Below, piece by piece: positions 1 through 11,999 of a DNA stretch of 64,000 nucleotides. A program made the position numbers and the translations under genes. Under the pieces are notes generated by a model, which did not search any database, had not been told where the DNA came from, and saw only the letters and a list, made by a program, of their open reading frames with translations. The DNA comes from Spongilla lacustris. Lineage: Eukaryota > Porifera > Demospongiae > Spongillida > Spongillidae. Where the stretch lies: NCBI GenBank assembly GCA_949361645.1, contig OX442418.1:11132632-11196631 (forward strand), written 5' to 3'. Position 1 is the first letter of the stretch; every line of letters begins with the position of its first letter.

Positions 1-870
1 TTTTATAGATATATTCCGAAGCCCACACCCTGATGCAAACCTGGTGGTATATTCCCTGTTAGCCACCATCTTGTGCTTGCAAGCTGTGTTCACGCTACAT
101 GTTGAATTCATGACCCTCTGCACAAACCACTCACTTATGCAATGATAAATAATTTGCATGTACAAAATGTTCTTGTGGGTTTTCTTTGTATCAATAGTTA
201 ATCAAGGCCATATATCCGCAAGCATACAGCAGTGGCTCGGCCCATCATTTCATGCGAGCTAGACATTATAGTTAAGAGTCATGATCTATGCGTATTTGGG
301 CGGTCATTACATTTGCGCTACTGGCCCGCCGAATAGCCATGCATTCAGGGTATGCGAGCTAGGAGCAAGGTCACCCATGATCTATACAGCAAGATTAACC
401 TCACCTTGACAAGGTCCATTGCTCGAGCCATCCTAGCTAGGGGTCTTGGTGTGTGAACTTTAGCTTGAACATATAGCAAGGTTGTATTAATGTCCGTTAT
501 ATGCCACATGAGGTTAATACACATAAAGTTATCAAAACATGAGGTTAAGAGTACTTCAAATAGTATGGGGATAGCTAGTAGTGGTGGTATTTGTATTGTC
601 ATGTGACCATCTTACTGTCATGTGATCCTTATGATCACACTGTCATGTGATCATTACGAGGTCATCATACTCGATTATGAGAGCATCATACTGTCATGTG
701 ATCATTGTGAGATCATCATATACTGTCATGTGATTAAGGTGGGGCCCATTTAAACATGTACAGTCATGTGGGGCCAGTCATGTGAGGCCAGTCATGTGGG
801 GCCAGTCATGTGAGGCTCATTTTTAAGGTGCTTGTGTGTGGTTGACTTTTGTGTATTTATTGCTCTGCAG
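1..870. other. Intron or flank upstream of the first visible LSS exon
   Basis: No coding exon recognised. Positions about 600-815 are an imperfect tandem array of TCATGTGATC-like and GTCATGTGGGGCCA-like words. Because the LSS frame is already open at 871, this stretch is most likely an LSS intron, with the 5' half of the gene to the left of the window. Confidence 0.5.
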
Positions 871-1355
871 GATTGGAGTGGATGGGATGAAGATGCAGGT
901 ATGTCAGCCCCCATAGCATCGTGATCACAGGAGGTCCTTTTAATTTCTTTCTTGTCTCCGGCCCCTCTCCTGTTCTCCTCCCTCCCTCCCCTCTGGCTAG
1001 GGCACCAATGGATCTCAGCTGTGGGACTCTGCTTTTGCAGCACAAGCTTTTCTGGAGGTATGCATCACGTGGGGGCGTGGTTGAGGCACGTGACTCGTGG
1101 GGGCGTGGTTGGGTGCATACTACATAGTGACTCGTGGGGGCATGGTTGGGTGCATACTACATAGGGTGTGTCTGATTTTGTGTGTCCCCCCCCCCACACA
1201 CACACACACAGGCTGGAGCATATGAGGACAGAAGGTTCTCTGATTGTCTTAAGGCACTCCACAAGTTCTTCAGAGATACTCAGGTGTGCTTGTGTGTGTG
1301 TAGCATTGCACTGACTGCTGTCCACACACATTCACACACACACACACAAACACAT

Positions 1356-1431
<76 letters not shown>

Positions 1432-3884
1432 ACCAGACAACCCTCCCAACTACTCCAAGTACTACAGGCAGATGAGCAAGGTATGTGTGCACAGTACTCT
1501 GATAAGAGGGTTAATCAGACTGGTTGGTGGGACTCCACTAGGGGTTAATGAGCATTATTGTTGTATGACATCACCTCTTTCCTTGCAGGGTGCTTTTCCC
1601 TTCAGCACTGTGGAATGTGGGTGGATTGTCTCTGACTGCACAGCAGAAGGGCTCAAATCACTTATGATGCTGCAAGAGAAGTGCAGGTGAGGGGGAGGGG
1701 GAGGTGGGGCTGGGGAGGAGGCGGCAGGGTGGGTACATGTATGTGCTGTGTATGTGTGGTGTGCAGTTACATGTACTTACATACAGTGTATACCTGAGCA
1801 CTGCTCATTCTTGTCTGTTGTCAGTGACCTCAGCGAACACGTTGAAGATGAAAGGATGTTTGACTGTGTCAATGTTGTAAGTGTGCCGGCTGGACATGTT
1901 TTACACTCACACTTAATACACCCTCACATGTGCACATTACCCTCATCATTGTTATCTCTTCCTCCTTCCCTCCTCCCTCTTCCCTCCTCCCCTCCTCCCT
2001 CCTCCCCCTCCCCTACCCCCAGCTCCTAAACATGCAGAACGCCAATGGAGGCTACTCCTCTTATGAGACCAAGAGGGGAGGGGCCATCCTAGAGACGCTT
2101 AACCCTTCTGAAGTTTTTGGTATGTCGAAACCATAAGAGCTGAAGGAAGAACTGTGCATGTGATGTGCATGTGATGTGCATGTGACATTTTACTTCACAA
2201 TGTATGTGTGTACTCCTGTTATAGTAACTCCCTTCCCTTTTGCCTCTCTCCCCTCCTCCTCCTCTCCTCCTCCTCTCCCCCACCCCTCCCTCCCCAGGTG
2301 ACATTATGGTGGATTACACATATGTGGAGTGCACATCAGCTGTGATGGGAGCTCTGAAGCACTTCAGTGACCACCACAGCCAACACAGGACACAGGAGAT
2401 CAGGTACCCACTCCAGTAATCTCAGAGGCACATTAGTAATCCTACATGTAATGTAGGCTTTTCAAGTACTTGATTATGATTTCAAGGAGAGAAAAATTAG
2501 AATGGAGTGGGGAGGAGTGATTGTGGGTGGAGTCCCATCTCCCTGCGCATGCCTGAGGCCATAGAGATGTGGCAAACAATGGCCGTACCTAACCCCTCCA
2601 TACCTAACCTCTCCATACCTAACCCCTTCATACCTAACCTCTCCATACCTAACCCCTCCGTACCTAACCCCTCCATATACCTAACCCCTCCATACCTAAC
2701 CCCTCCATACCTAACCCCTCCATACCTCTTCATCTTTCCACAGGGATTGCCTGAGCAGAGCATTCAAATATGTGCTCAGCATACAGAAACCTGACGGCTC
2801 GTGGGAAGGGTAAGCTGGAGGGACTGGGGATGAGGTCTTGATGGATCAGGTGCATGCCCCTATCTATCAATGGGAGGGATCATACTCACATATGTAGCCA
2901 CCCCAATGGGAGGGATCATACACACATATATAGCCACCCATATATTCTTTCTTCCTTTGCACAGGAGTTGGGGTGTGTGCTTCACATATGGCACTTGGTT
3001 TGGACTGGAGGCAATGGCCTGCATGGGCCGGAGGTTTGACCTTGGGTGAGTGATATGATGATCATGTGAGCATTACATCGATCATGTGAGCATGGTGTGA
3101 TGATCATGTGTGTTTGCTCCTGCTTATTCATGCTCATGTGGTGTGGTTCCTGTGCAGGACTCCTGGAACTGAGGTACGAGCGGCTTGTGACTTCTTGCTC
3201 AGCCATCAGATGGAGGATGGAGGGTGGGGTGAAGAGTTTGCGGTGAGTCCAGCTGATTTTAATACCACACCTCCACCATCTCCACACCTCCACACCTCCA
3301 CACCACCTCCACTGTTTTGCAGTCGTGCGAGGAGAGGCGCTATGTGCAGAGCGAGCAATCCCAATTGGTGAACACCTGCTGGGCGTTGATGGGACTCATG
3401 GCAGTCAGGTAGGCGTAGCCTTGTGGTAGCCTGGGTGGGCGTGGCAGTGCCCCACCCCCTCCACATCCTTAAAAGGTCCGATATTATTAGTGCATGTTAT
3501 TGTGTAGGTCCCACCAAATCTTGTACGTATTAATCTACAACACTTTGTTCATGTAAGTATCTGCTTGTACCACTAGGTACCCTGATCCCAAACCAATCAC
3601 AAGAGGAATAAAGGTGAGTCTCCCCAACCACACAAAATATATTCTAAATAATGCCCACCCTGTGGACTTTTAGCATACTTTGTTACTCTCTTCTTTTTTT
3701 AACCCTCTGACCACACCCACAGGTGATAATGGAGCGCCAGCTGCCCAATGGGGACTGGGAGGAGGAGGCCATAAAAGGAGTGTTCAACAAGACCTGCGCC
3801 ATAGCCTACACCAGCTACAGGAACATTTTCCCCATATGGACCCTCGGGAGGTACTCCAGGCTGTACCAGAGGAAGGAGACATGA
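871..3884 (+). CDS. LSS: Lanosterol synthase (oxidosqualene cyclase), 3' half, 14 exons
   Basis: Cyclises 2,3-oxidosqualene to lanosterol, the committed step of animal sterol synthesis, on the ER membrane. Exons: 871-898, 1001-1057, 1212-1283, 1430-1480, 1589-1686, 1825-1876, 2023-2119, 2298-2403, 2744-2809, 2965-3045, 3158-3242, 3323-3408, 3577-3613, 3723-3884. All have AG/GT borders and compatible phases, and the frame stays open for about 359 codons to a TGA. Seen: VSDCTAE (catalytic Asp) in exon 5, YETKRGG and LNPSEVF in exon 7, [11 protein letters not shown] in exon 8, QW-type repeats such as PDGSWEGSWG and EDGGWGEEF, and the C-terminal [19 protein letters not shown]. Family members are about 730 residues, so half the protein is outside the window. 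The 3' neighbour, an unrecognised gene, starts about 245 bp downstream on the same strand. Confidence 0.95.
1354..1429. repeat. CA microsatellite in the LSS intron
   Basis: An uninterrupted CA run ends directly in the acceptor CAG of the VPDNPP exon, so the repeat itself forms the sequence before the 3' splice site. The second LSS copy has the same arrangement. Confidence 0.9.
2580..2735. repeat. 15-bp minisatellite (CCTAACCCCTCCATA) in an LSS intron
   Basis: About ten copies of a 15-bp unit lie just before the acceptor of the exon at 2744. The paralogous intron at about 9181-9265 has fewer copies. Confidence 0.85.
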
Positions 3885-4128
3885 TGTGACCATGTGGGCC
3901 TTTATTAGAGTTCTCCAACATTGTTTTCTTTGTCCTGTCAACCTGTGTTTTTGTGTGTATGTATTTTGTATTGATTGTGCAACAACAAAAAAATACTGTT
4001 TGGCAAAAACTAAGCATAATTGGCACTAGTAGGTGTGGTGGTACCTCCCCTGGAACAGCAGGTAATTGGCATTGCGCTATTACTATGTACCATCGTCACG
4101 TGACGTGACGTACGTGATGTAACATACC

Positions 4129-5814
4129 ATGGAAAGCCGATATAGGTCAGTGCGTAAGGTAAACAGTGTTGTGCGTTATAGCTTTCACAACGTATTGGAG
4201 TTTATCTTGTGTTACTAGGGGATAAGGCACGAGGGAGGGGGATGGGGAGAAGTGGGATGGGGTTATAGCTTACGTAGCAGTGGATGTGTTTTCTCAGACA
4301 CCAATCGCGCGAGTAATGGGGGGGAGGGGGGGGGGTACCTAAAGGTTAAACTGTTCTTATTACCTCTGCGGAACCCCCACACCCCTAATGTCACTCCCAC
4401 TCCAGCACTCAGGAGGTTTCTGCGACAAAAAAGACAGGGTGAGATGTAATTAGAATATAGCTATAGGATGATTGTAACATTACTGTGCAAGAGTGTTTGG
4501 GTTGTGTGATGGTACAGTATATGAGTATGTGATCGCGTATGAATTGGAGCGGAGAGCTCCACAAGTCTATTGTAACTGTAACACATACGAATAACCATCT
4601 CCCATATCATGCACACTACCCTCCCCAATGACTCTTCACCATTATTTGGGTGCGTCATCTGTTGTGCACGCCACTGTCGTGAACTCCACACATTCTAACA
4701 CCATACATGCACATTCATCCTACAGAGCAGGGACCAACTACCTGTAGCTAATTTGATTTGAGCCTACTTTATTTAGAGGTGGTGGGCCCACACCACCTCA
4801 TGAGGAAAAAACCTCACTAAGTGAGGAAAAAACAAAGGATGTAAATACTGCTAGCACCATATTGCTTGCAATTCTTCGTCTGCTTTTATGACATTTGGTT
4901 CCATATGCTTCTTGTCTCTGTATAAGCATACGTACAGATACCTAGATTGACTAACTCCAAACACCAGACACACTCCCAGCATCTCCCACACCACTCAACA
5001 GCTATGCATATGGTAGAGCTATGCATGCACATCTTCAACACCAATCAACAGCATTTAGATTGCATGCCTCAACCCAACCACATCACTTCATCAAACCATA
5101 CACTTAGCTAAATTCATATAGGAGTATTCTGTCTAATTCGTTCCTCAACTGACAGAAAAGTGTATGTTCTTTTTCAGTATTGTCACTGGTATGGACATGT
5201 ATAAAGCACTGGAAATATACAGCTACAGTGATGCTGGGTACGTTTTTGTTCATTTCCCCCTCCACCTATCCTAACTGTATATCTCATTCTTAGTGTTGAA
5301 GAGCAGTCCTGTGCACCAGGCAGTTCATGGTATGTTGACTGCATGTAGCCTTTTAATATAACTCCACACATAGCTGCAACAGCACAGTTAATGTTATCCT
5401 CAGGACATTATAGACATTATGATATCTACATGTATACATATGCAATGTTATACTATACATCTAATTTCAGCCTCATCATTCAGGGGAAATGTGTTGCATT
5501 TAAGTTACGCCAAGACGAGGAATCAGGATACTTGTACAATATAAGGTGATTAACGTCCCCCTACCCTCTGACCCTTCCCCATCCCTCCACCCATACCAAA
5601 GAATGGCATCATCACTGCATACACTGTGTACTGTAACACCTCCTCTGCCAGTCAGGCATATCCTGAACAGATGATTGGATCAAATGCGCCAACAGACACA
5701 GCTCAAATTGACGGGACGTCGACAACATATGGATTGATATCATTCCCCACTCGCCTACCCCCACACCCCTCTGACCCTTCTCCATTCCTATCCCCCTATC
5801 CCACACCCCTGTAA
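4129..5814 (+). CDS. Unrecognised small gene, unit-1 copy (Pro-rich C-terminus)
   Basis: I do not recognise this family. Exons conserved in all three units are 4406-4438, 5178-5237, 5294-5329 and 5471-5545, followed here by a terminal exon 5652-5814. Every junction is phase 2 with AG/GT borders and the frame stays open to TAA. A candidate first exon, 4129-4145 (MESRY then a split codon), also ends in phase 2, though its donor is GTCAGT. The exon linking it to 4406 is not clear. Central words are VEEQSCAPGSSC and CLIIQGKCVAFKLRQDEESG. The C-terminus (QAYPEQMIGSN onward) becomes Pro/Ser-rich and differs completely from the repeat tail of the unit 2 and 3 copies. No signal peptide or membrane span is seen. 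Confidence 0.45.
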
Positions 5815-5904
5815 TTCTTCACACCCCCTTTGCACTACCCACATTTCCATCAACCTGTCTGCCCATCCGAACAACAATGTGCAGAAGTATTAGATGATAT
5901 TGGT

Positions 5905-6662
5905 CTTTGGAGGGAGAGGAGCTGAGGGAGAGGGGGAGGGAGGAAGGAAAGGAGGGAGAGGGGGAGGAGGGAGAGGAGAGGGAGGGAGAGGGGAGGGGGA
6001 GGGAGGAAGGAAGGAGAGGAGGAAGAGGGGGGGGAGGAAGGAGAGGAGGGAGAGGGGGAGGAGGGAGAGGAGAGGGAGGGAGAGGGGAGGGGGAGGGAGG
6101 AAGGAAGGAGAGGAGGGAGGGAGGAAGGAGAGGAGGGAGAGGGGGAGGAGGGAGAGGAGAGGGAGGGAGAGGGGAGGGGGAGGGAGGAAGGAAGGAGAGG
6201 AGGGAGAGGGGGAGGGAGGAAGGAGAGGAGGGAGAGGGGGAGGAGGGAGAGGAGAGGGAGGGAGAGGGGAGGGGGAGGGAGGAAGGAAGGAGAGGAGGGA
6301 GGGAGGAAGGAGAGGAGGGAGAGGGGGAGGAGGAAGGAAGGAGAGGAGGGAGGGAGGAAGGAGAGGAGGGAGAGGGGGAGGAGGAAGGAGAGGAGGGAGA
6401 GGGGGATGGAGGAAGGAGAGGAAGGAGAGGGGGAGGGAGGAAGGAGAGGAGGGAGACGGGGAGGGAGGAAGGAGAGGAGGGAGAGGGGGAGGAGGGAGAG
6501 GAGAGGGAGGGAGAGGAGAGGGAGGGAGAGGGGAGGGTGAGGGAGGAAGGAAGGAGAGGAGGGAGAGGGGGAGGGAGGAAGGAGAGGAGGGAGAGGGGGA
6601 AAGAGGAAGGAGAGGGGGAGGGAGGAAGGAGAGGAGGGGGAGGGAGGAAGGAGAGGAGGGAG
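5905..6662. repeat. Polypurine (GGGAGAGG/GGAAGGA) satellite tract
   Basis: About 760 bp of almost pure G/A on the + strand, built from nested GGAGAGGAGGGAGAGGGGG-like units. It stands where units 2 and 3 have the region downstream of the unrecognised gene. Long open frames across it on both strands come from the lack of stop codons in such sequence, not from coding. It could form triplex or G-quadruplex DNA. Confidence 0.95.
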
Positions 6663-7440
6663 CACCGTATTGCATGTTGCAAAGACCATTGGTGTTGTAA
6701 GGAAAACCAAGGACGGATATGTTGCATAACCATAGATACCTAGCAAACTTGCTATTGTGACCATATGGGGATCAAATGTATTAGATGATATAAGTCAGTT
6801 AAATATTTATAAAAAGTGGTCCAGTTAAAGCAGTACAGCTCTCTCTAAGTAACTCTTATCACATACAAGCTATCACATGACTGCTTGCTATATACAGTGG
6901 TGTTCACCGAAAGAGGGAAAAAATGCAATAATGCACATTTTTGATTCTATCTCATGAATGGTATATAATTGTATCATGCCAATTACATTTTTAGATTCAG
7001 CATCTACTTCTGAACAGAGTATGTTTGCTTTAATTCAATTATAACTTGTAAACAAAACAATGCACCATAGTAAACAACTGCTGGTCAGGTTGGATGTTCA
7101 AGGCTATAACTCCTCTATACTTCGCAGTTAAGCTACCAAATTTTTTTTGTATGTACCCAATACAGGTGAGTACCTATAGTGTTGTGTTGAGCTCTTAAGT
7201 CTCACTCACTGTGGAGATCGGTAGGAAAGTATCGCTTTTCAGAGGGAGGCGGGGTCTTCGTATGAATTCGGATAAATTAGTTTGACTTAAGGATTAAAAT
7301 TGACTTTTTCTAAATGAGAGGTCTCTGGGGTATCCATGTAATTGTATATTGTATTATATCCATCATACATGTACATTATACTATCGAAAGGTAGATAAAA
7401 AGTCATCATACTGTTATGCGATCAAAGTGTGGCCCATTAA
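6663..7440. other. Unit 1 to unit 2 spacer
   Basis: Starts with sequence shared with the ends of units 2 and 3 (CAAAGACCATTGGTGTTGTA and GTACAGCTCTCTCTAAGTAA). From about 6900 it turns AT-rich and weakly resembles 13,730-14,130, both having an AGAGGGAAAAA start and CAATTACATTTTT, which suggests an old dispersed repeat. No gene seen. Confidence 0.5.
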
Positions 7441-7942
7441 CATGGACATCCAGTTGATTTTTGATGTGAAGTATTGGAGTTGAAGGGATGAAGATATGTA
7501 AGCCCCCATTTGAAAGGGGGGGGGGGGGCGGGGTGGAGGGTGTCCTTTTCATTTGTTAGTACTCTCTTCTGCTCTCTCCCTTTCTTCTTCCTCCCCTTCC
7601 ATCCCCTCCCTCTTCTCTGGTTAGGGTACAGATGGATCTCAGCTGTGGGAATCCCACAGCTGATTTTGGTACACATTGATGAGGGCGTGGTCAAGGCACG
7701 TGACACATAGGGCGTGGTTGGGCTACATGATATGTAGGGCGTGGCTGATGTGCATTACACATCATACGGAGGTCCGTTTGAGGCAGATCATCGCCTTGGG
7801 GAAGTGTTGTAGGCAGGGGGCACATGCAGCTGTCACTGGAGCATATGAAGACAGAAGGTTCTCTGATTGTCTTAAGGCACTCCACAAGTTCTTCAGAGAT
7901 ACTCAGGTGTGCTTATGTGTGTGTAGCATTGCACTGATTGCT

Positions 7943-7944
7943 GT

Positions 7945-8030
<86 letters not shown>
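7943..8030. repeat. CA microsatellite, paralogous to 1354-1429
   Basis: An uninterrupted CA run directly before the acceptor of the exon at 8034, in the same position as in LSS copy 1. Confidence 0.9.
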
Positions 8031-8031
<1 letters not shown>

Positions 8032-8186
8032 AGGTACCTGACAACCCTCCCAACTACTCCAAGTACTACAGGCAGATGAGCAAGGTATGTGTGCAGAGTA
8101 CTCTGATAAGAGGGTTAATCTGACTGGTTGGTGGGACTCCACTAGGGGGCTAATGAGCATTATTGTTGCATTACATCACCTCTTTC

Positions 8187-8515
8187 CCTCACATGTGCAC
8201 TCACCACACCCTCACATGTGCACTCACCACACCCTCACATGAGCACTCACCACACCCTCACATGTGCACTCACCACACCCTCACATGTGCACTCACCACA
8301 CCCTCACATGTGCACTCACCACACCCTCACATGTGCACTCACCACACCCTCACATGTGCACTCACCACACCCTCACATGTGCACTCACCACACCCTCACA
8401 TGTGCACTCACCACACCCTCACATGTGCACTCACCACACCCTCACATGTGCACTCATCACACCCTACACATGTGCACTCACTACACCCTCACATGTGCAC
8501 TCACCACGCCTTCAC
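8187..8515. repeat. 23-bp minisatellite CACATGTGCACTCACCACACCCT
   Basis: About fourteen head-to-tail copies, nearly identical apart from the last few. One related unit (about 1920-1940) lies in the corresponding intron of LSS copy 1. The array therefore grew from an intronic seed, and it now occupies the place of the two lost catalytic-region exons. Confidence 0.95.
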
Positions 8516-9512
8516 ATGCCTCATCCTTGTTATCTTTTTCTCCTTCTCCCTCCCCTCCCTCCTCTCCCTCCCCTCCCTCCTCCCCCTCCCTACCCCCAGC
8601 TCCTAAACATGCAGAACGCCAATGGAGGCTACTTCTCTTATGAGACCAAGAGGGGAGGGGCCATCCTAGAGACGCTTAACCCTTCTGAAGTTTTTGGTAT
8701 GTCGAAACCATGAGAGCTGAAGGAAGAACTGTGCATGTGATGTGCATGTGATGTTGTACTTCACAACGTATGTGTGTGCTCCTGTTGTAGTAACTCCCCT
8801 TCCCTTTTGCCTCTCTCCCCTCCTCCTCCTCTCCCCTCCTCCTCCTCCTCTCCCCTCCTCTCTCCCCTCCTCCTCCTCTCACCCACCCCTCCCTCCCTCC
8901 CCAGGTGACATCATGGTGGACTACACATATGTGGAGTGCACATCAGCTGTGATGGGAGCTCTGAAGCACTTCAGTGACCACCACAGCCAACACAGGACAC
9001 AGGAGATCAGGTACCCACGCCAGTAATCTCAGAGGCACATTAGTAATCCTTCGTGGCTTTTCAAGTACTTGATTATAATTTCAAGGAGAGAAAAATTGGA
9101 ATGGAGTGGGGAGGAGTGTTTGTGGGCAGAGTCCCATCTCCCTGCACATGCCTGAGGCCATAGAGATGTGGCAAACAATGGCACCTAACCCCTCCATACC
9201 TAACCCCTCCATATACCTAACCCCTCCATACCTAACCCCTCCATATACAAAACCCCTCCATACCTTCCACAGGGACTGCCTGAGCAGAGCATTCAAATAT
9301 GTGCTCAGCATACAGAAACCTGACGGCTCGTGGGAAGGGTAAGCAGGAGGGACTGGGGATGAGGTCATGATGGATCAGGTGCCCATATCCATGAATGATT
9401 CTTCCACCTTTCTTCCTTTGCACAGAAGTTGGGGTGTGTGCTTCACATATGGCACTTGGTTTGGACTGGAGGCAATGGCCTGCATGGGCCGGAGGTTTGA
9501 CTTTGGGTGAGT

Positions 9513-9750
9513 GATATGATGATCATGTGAGCATGGTGTGCTGATCATGTGAGCATGGTGTGATGATCATGTGAGCATGGTGTGATGATCATGTGAGCAT
9601 GGTGTGCTGATCATGTGAGCATGGTGTGATGATCATGTGAGCATGGTGTGATGATCATGTGAGCATGGTGTGATGATCATGTGGGCATGGTGTGATGATC
9701 ATGTGACCATGGTGTGATGATCATGTGACCACGGTGTGATGATCATGTGT
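9513..9750. repeat. 22-bp minisatellite (GATCATGTGAGCATGGTGTGAT)
   Basis: About eleven copies in the intron between the exons at 9426-9506 and 9801-9876. The paralogous intron at 3046-3110 has only about three copies, so copy number changed after the duplication. Confidence 0.9.
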
Positions 9751-10779
9751 GCAAGCTTGCTCCTGCTTATTCATGCTCATGGGGTGTGGTTCATGTGCAG
9801 GACTCCTGGAGCTGAGGTACGAGCGGCTTGTGACAGCCATCAGATGGAGGATGGTGGGTGGGGCGAAGAGTTTGCGGTGAGTCCAGCTGTTTTAATACCA
9901 CACCTCCACCATCACACCATCACACCACCTCCACACCACCTCCACTGTTTTGCAGTCATGTGAGGAGAGGCGCTATGTGCAGAGCGAGCAATCCCAATTG
10001 GTGAACACCTGCTGGGCATTGATGGGACTCATGGCAGTCAGGTAGGCGTAGCCTCATGGTAGCTTGAATAGGCGTGGCAGTGCCCCACCCCTCCATATCC
10101 TTCTAAGGTCCGATATTATTGGTGCATGTTACACGTAGGTCCCACCCATTGTGTAGACATATCAATCTGCAACACTTTGCTCATGTATCTGCTCGTACCA
10201 CTAGGTACCCTGATCCCAAACCAATCACAAGAGGAATAAAGGTGAGTCTCCCCAACCACACAATATATTCCTAATAATGCCCACCCTGTGGACTTTTAGG
10301 TAGCTTTGTTACTCTTTTTTTTTAACCCTCTGACCACGCCCACAGGTGATAATGGAGCGCCAGCTGCCCAATGGGGACTGGGAGGAGGAGGCCATAAAAG
10401 GAGTGTTCAACAAGACCTGCGCCATAGCCTACACCAGCTACAGGAACATTTTCCCCATATGGACCCTCGGGAGGTACTCCAGGCTGTACCAGAGGAAGGA
10501 GACATGATGTGACCATGTGGGCCTCTATTAGAGTTCTCCAACATTGTTTTCATTGTCCTGTCAACCTGTGTTTTTGTGTGTATGTATTTTGTATTGATTG
10601 TGCAACAAAAACTGTTTTCTGGCAAAAGCTAAGTGTAATTGGACTAGTAGGTGTGGTGGTACCTCCCCTGGAACAGCAGTCTGACCGCAAAATTCATACT
10701 ACCCTAGCGCATATCAAAACCTTACTATATGCACGTGATATCTGCAAGTTTGTTTATACGTCATCGCGAGATGTACAAA

Positions 10780-11970
10780 ATGGCGTGCGTGGAGTAAGTT
10801 GTCACAACACATTGGAGTGTTATGTTACTAGGGAATGTGGCGCGAGGGTGGGGGATGGGGAGAAGTGGGATGGAGTTATAGCGTACGTAGCAGCGGACGT
10901 GTTATCTCAGTGACACCAATAGCGCGAGTAATGAGGGTGGCCTAAAGGTACAATAGTTTGTTTTGGGATGGTGATGGAGTGACAGTGAGGTAATGAAGGA
11001 AGGCCGCCTGTGTTGTTATCACCCCTGGGCACGTTGATGATTAAAGGTTCTCTCCTTGGCCACATCCCAGCACCAACCAGGAGATTTCTGCATCATGGTG
11101 AGATGTAATTAGAGTACAGCTGTTGGATGATTGTGTGTGTGTGCATGTGCACAGAAGCTAAATAGCTTGAGTACTGGCACACATAAACCACCTATTGTGA
11201 ACTGTGAGAATGTCCAGGCTAACAACCATGTTGGCTCTATTCCAGCATTGTCGCTGGCATCGGCAGAGGGTACATCTACACACTGGAAAAGGATGGCTAC
11301 ATAGATTTTGGGTACGTTTCCTGTCCTTCAGTTAGCTCCTCCCCCCTCCTCCCCATGTATCCTCTATTCATACACTCGTTCATTCTTAGTCTTAACGTTG
11401 AAGAGCAGTTCCGTGCACCAGCCAGTTCATGGTATGTTGACTGCACGTAACCGTTTAATACAATTCCACACATAGCTGTAACAGCACAGTTGATGTTATA
11501 ATTGTGATACCTATACATATGTAATATTATATCTTTCAGCCTCATCATTCAGGGAAAATGTGTTGTACTTGAGTTACGCCAAGACAAGGAATCAGGATAC
11601 TATATAATGAGGCCTAGGTATGAGGTGATTACCATCCCCCTACCCCAACACCCCTCTAACCTTCACCATCCCTTACCTTTGTTCCATCTTCCTCCCCATC
11701 CATGGCTCCACCTGCTGTGACCTGCCCACCTCAGTCCTCCCATGCTCTCCACATGCAAGCTACCAGCACCAGGCTACCAGGGGGGCACTGGCTACCAGGG
11801 GGGCACTGGCTACCAGGGGGGCACTGGCTACCAGGGGGGCACAGGTTACCAGGGGGGCACAGGGTGAGATCTCCTAGGTAAGCCTGCCTCCATAATGGTA
11901 CCACTTCAGTCAGCTGCTCTTCCTTCCTCCATACAGACCAAAATCAAGCAGATCTCATACAAACAGCTGA
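10780..11970 (+). CDS. Unrecognised small gene, unit-2 copy, complete 8-exon model with GYQGGT repeats
   Basis: I do not recognise this family. Exons: 10780-10793 (ATG), 10832-10909, 11071-11097, 11246-11311, 11390-11431, 11540-11617, 11735-11863, 11937-11970 (TGA). They join into 155 codons and all seven introns are phase 2. The core includes VGDGEKWDGVIAYVAADVL, GRGYIYTLEKDGYIDFG, VEEQFRAPASSC and CLIIQGKCVVLELRQDKESG, which could be a small beta-rich domain. Exon 7 encodes five exact GYQGGT hexapeptides from an 18-bp minisatellite; the last ten residues are PKSSRSHTNS. No signal peptide or membrane span is seen. The first two exons are less certain: the donor GTGACA after 10909 is weak and not kept in the other copies. 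The gene lies about 270 bp after the LSS pseudogene on the same strand. Confidence 0.5.
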
Positions 11971-11999
11971 TAAGACTACAAGCACACACATGCACATGT

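Larger units (their letters stand above)
7465..10507 (+). pseudogene. Second lanosterol synthase copy, exons deleted and decayed
   Basis: Tandem paralogue of the LSS exons at 871-3884. Well-kept exons: 7828-7903 (acceptor altered), 8034-8084, 8600-8696, 8905-9010, 9273-9338, 9426-9506, 9801-9876, 9956-10041, 10205-10241, 10346-10507. Lesions: the first exon (about 7472-7495) has lost both its acceptor and its GCAGGT donor stretch. The exon at 7625 reads into a stop after GTDGSQLW. The two exons carrying VSDCTAE and the following helix are missing, replaced by a 23-bp minisatellite. The exon at 9801 lacks 9 bp (Phe-Leu-Leu) in frame. Without the catalytic Asp it cannot be a cyclase. Most other exons remain open, so the duplication is recent or the copy is still transcribed. 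Confidence 0.9.

Noticed and set aside
4080..4125. CACGTGACGTGACGTACGTGATG as a promoter hairpin or CRE cluster
   Set aside because: Short, partly repetitive, and not shared with the other two units; no ground to name a factor.
5819..6764. Long open frames (260-304 codons) on both strands
   Set aside because: They are translations of the polypurine satellite; low-complexity Gly/Arg/Glu or Pro/Ser/Leu with no stop codons by composition.
8163..8713. Three overlapping 140-codon frames with repeated [16 protein letters not shown] units
   Set aside because: The 23-bp minisatellite is open in several frames at once; a true coding repeat would favour one. Only the last exon inside (8600-8696) is LSS-related.
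8187..9750. CRISPR-like regular repeats
   Set aside because: The 22- and 23-bp units are head-to-tail without unique spacers, and the DNA is animal nuclear with introns.
10509..10913. 134-codon frame after the LSS pseudogene
   Set aside because: It runs through the 3' untranslated part and an intron; only its end (10832-10909) fits the phase-2 exon chain of the unrecognised gene.
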